NCBI GenBank assembly: GCA_903840825.1
Contig: CAIMHL010000339.1
Coordinates: 1-23,846, forward strand
Direction of reading: 5' to 3'
Source: an uncultured beta proteobacterium
GTDB taxonomy: Bacteria > Pseudomonadota > Gammaproteobacteria > Burkholderiales > Burkholderiaceae_C
DNA: 23,846 nt
Both the position numbers and the translations under genes were made by a program. Under the pieces are notes generated by a model, which was given only the letters and a program-made list of their open reading frames with translations, ran no database searches and was not told where the DNA came from. This document shows positions 23,708 to 23,846 of the stretch, in pieces. Within the stretch, counting starts at the first letter, position 1, and each line of letters begins with the position of its first letter.

Positions 23708-23846
23708 TCAAACACGTTGGCATTTATCGTTAACCACGGCTTCGCCGACTTCCTTGATGAACGCGCCAAGTTGTGGATAGGCCAGCAACTCAAGAAACGC
23801 CTCGCTGGGGCGGCAGAGTTTTGAACCCAGCGGCGTCACCACCACG
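23708..23846 (-). CDS. arsC: Arsenate reductase ArsC, glutaredoxin type (3' end only)
   Basis: The minus strand from the window edge to the TGA at 23708-23710 encodes 45 C-terminal residues reading VVVTPLGSKLCRPSEAFLEL and later GAFIKEVGEAVV. This matches the conserved end of glutaredoxin-dependent ArsC (E. coli plasmid type: VVTPLGTRLCRPSE...GAFTKEDGEKVV), which reduces arsenate to arsenite. The catalytic Cys lies outside the window. The frame is intact up to the edge, so this is a partial gene because of the window, not a broken one. It runs directly into arsH. Confidence 0.88.
   Translation of the reverse strand, partial: VVVTPLGSKLCRPSEAFLELLAYPQLGAFIKEVGEAVVNDKCQRV

Noticed and set aside
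23701..23793. N-terminal extension of arsH up to 23793
   Set aside because: This stretch encodes the conserved end of ArsC in another frame. ArsH family proteins start near the Met at 23700.

Overview
The window looks like a chromosomal piece of a Gram-negative betaproteobacterium, most likely Burkholderiales/Comamonadaceae (Rhodoferax- or Polaromonas-like). This rests on GC-rich codon use, the style of the protein sequences and the gene mix, and is an inference, not a database match. No rRNA, tRNA, insertion sequence or CRISPR array was seen.

Layout. (1) 1-960: a degraded coding relic, then a VapBC toxin-antitoxin pair on the minus strand with a repeat-rich putative operator. (2) 966-3480, plus strand: tgt (queuosine tRNA modification) and an AAA/DUF4143 ATPase gene whose promoter coincides with an inverted repeat and which may be leaderless. 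(3) 3494-12049, minus strand: a pentose block, in transcription order xylF-xylH-xylG-xylR(ROK)-xylB-xylA and an orphan GatC-type PTS EIIC. (4) 12214-19731, minus strand: a myo-inositol block, in transcription order rpiR-iolG-iolC(fused to an aldolase-like DUF2090 domain)-iolD-iolE-iolB. (5) 19819-22928, minus strand: a secreted FG-GAP/ASPIC (CRTAC1-type) protein translationally coupled to a vanadium-haloperoxidase-type PAP2 enzyme. (6) 22954-23846, minus strand: arsH and the 3' end of arsC, running off the window.

How the genes work together. XylF captures xylose in the periplasm, XylHG imports it, and XylA and XylB turn it into xylulose 5-phosphate. The ROK repressor sits inside the same operon. 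The GatC-like protein may be a second uptake route. IolG, IolE, IolD, IolB and IolC convert myo-inositol through to a phosphorylated 2-deoxy-5-ketogluconate; the C-terminal domain of IolC probably cleaves this to DHAP and malonate semialdehyde. IolA and a dedicated inositol transporter are not in the window. An RpiR/SIS regulator heads the iol operon, and three AT-rich repeats lie on its promoter.

The two observations I rate most worth following are the orphan GatC-type EIIC placed directly after xylA, and the coupled CRTAC1-like plus vanadium-haloperoxidase-like secreted pair next to arsenic genes, whose function I cannot assign.
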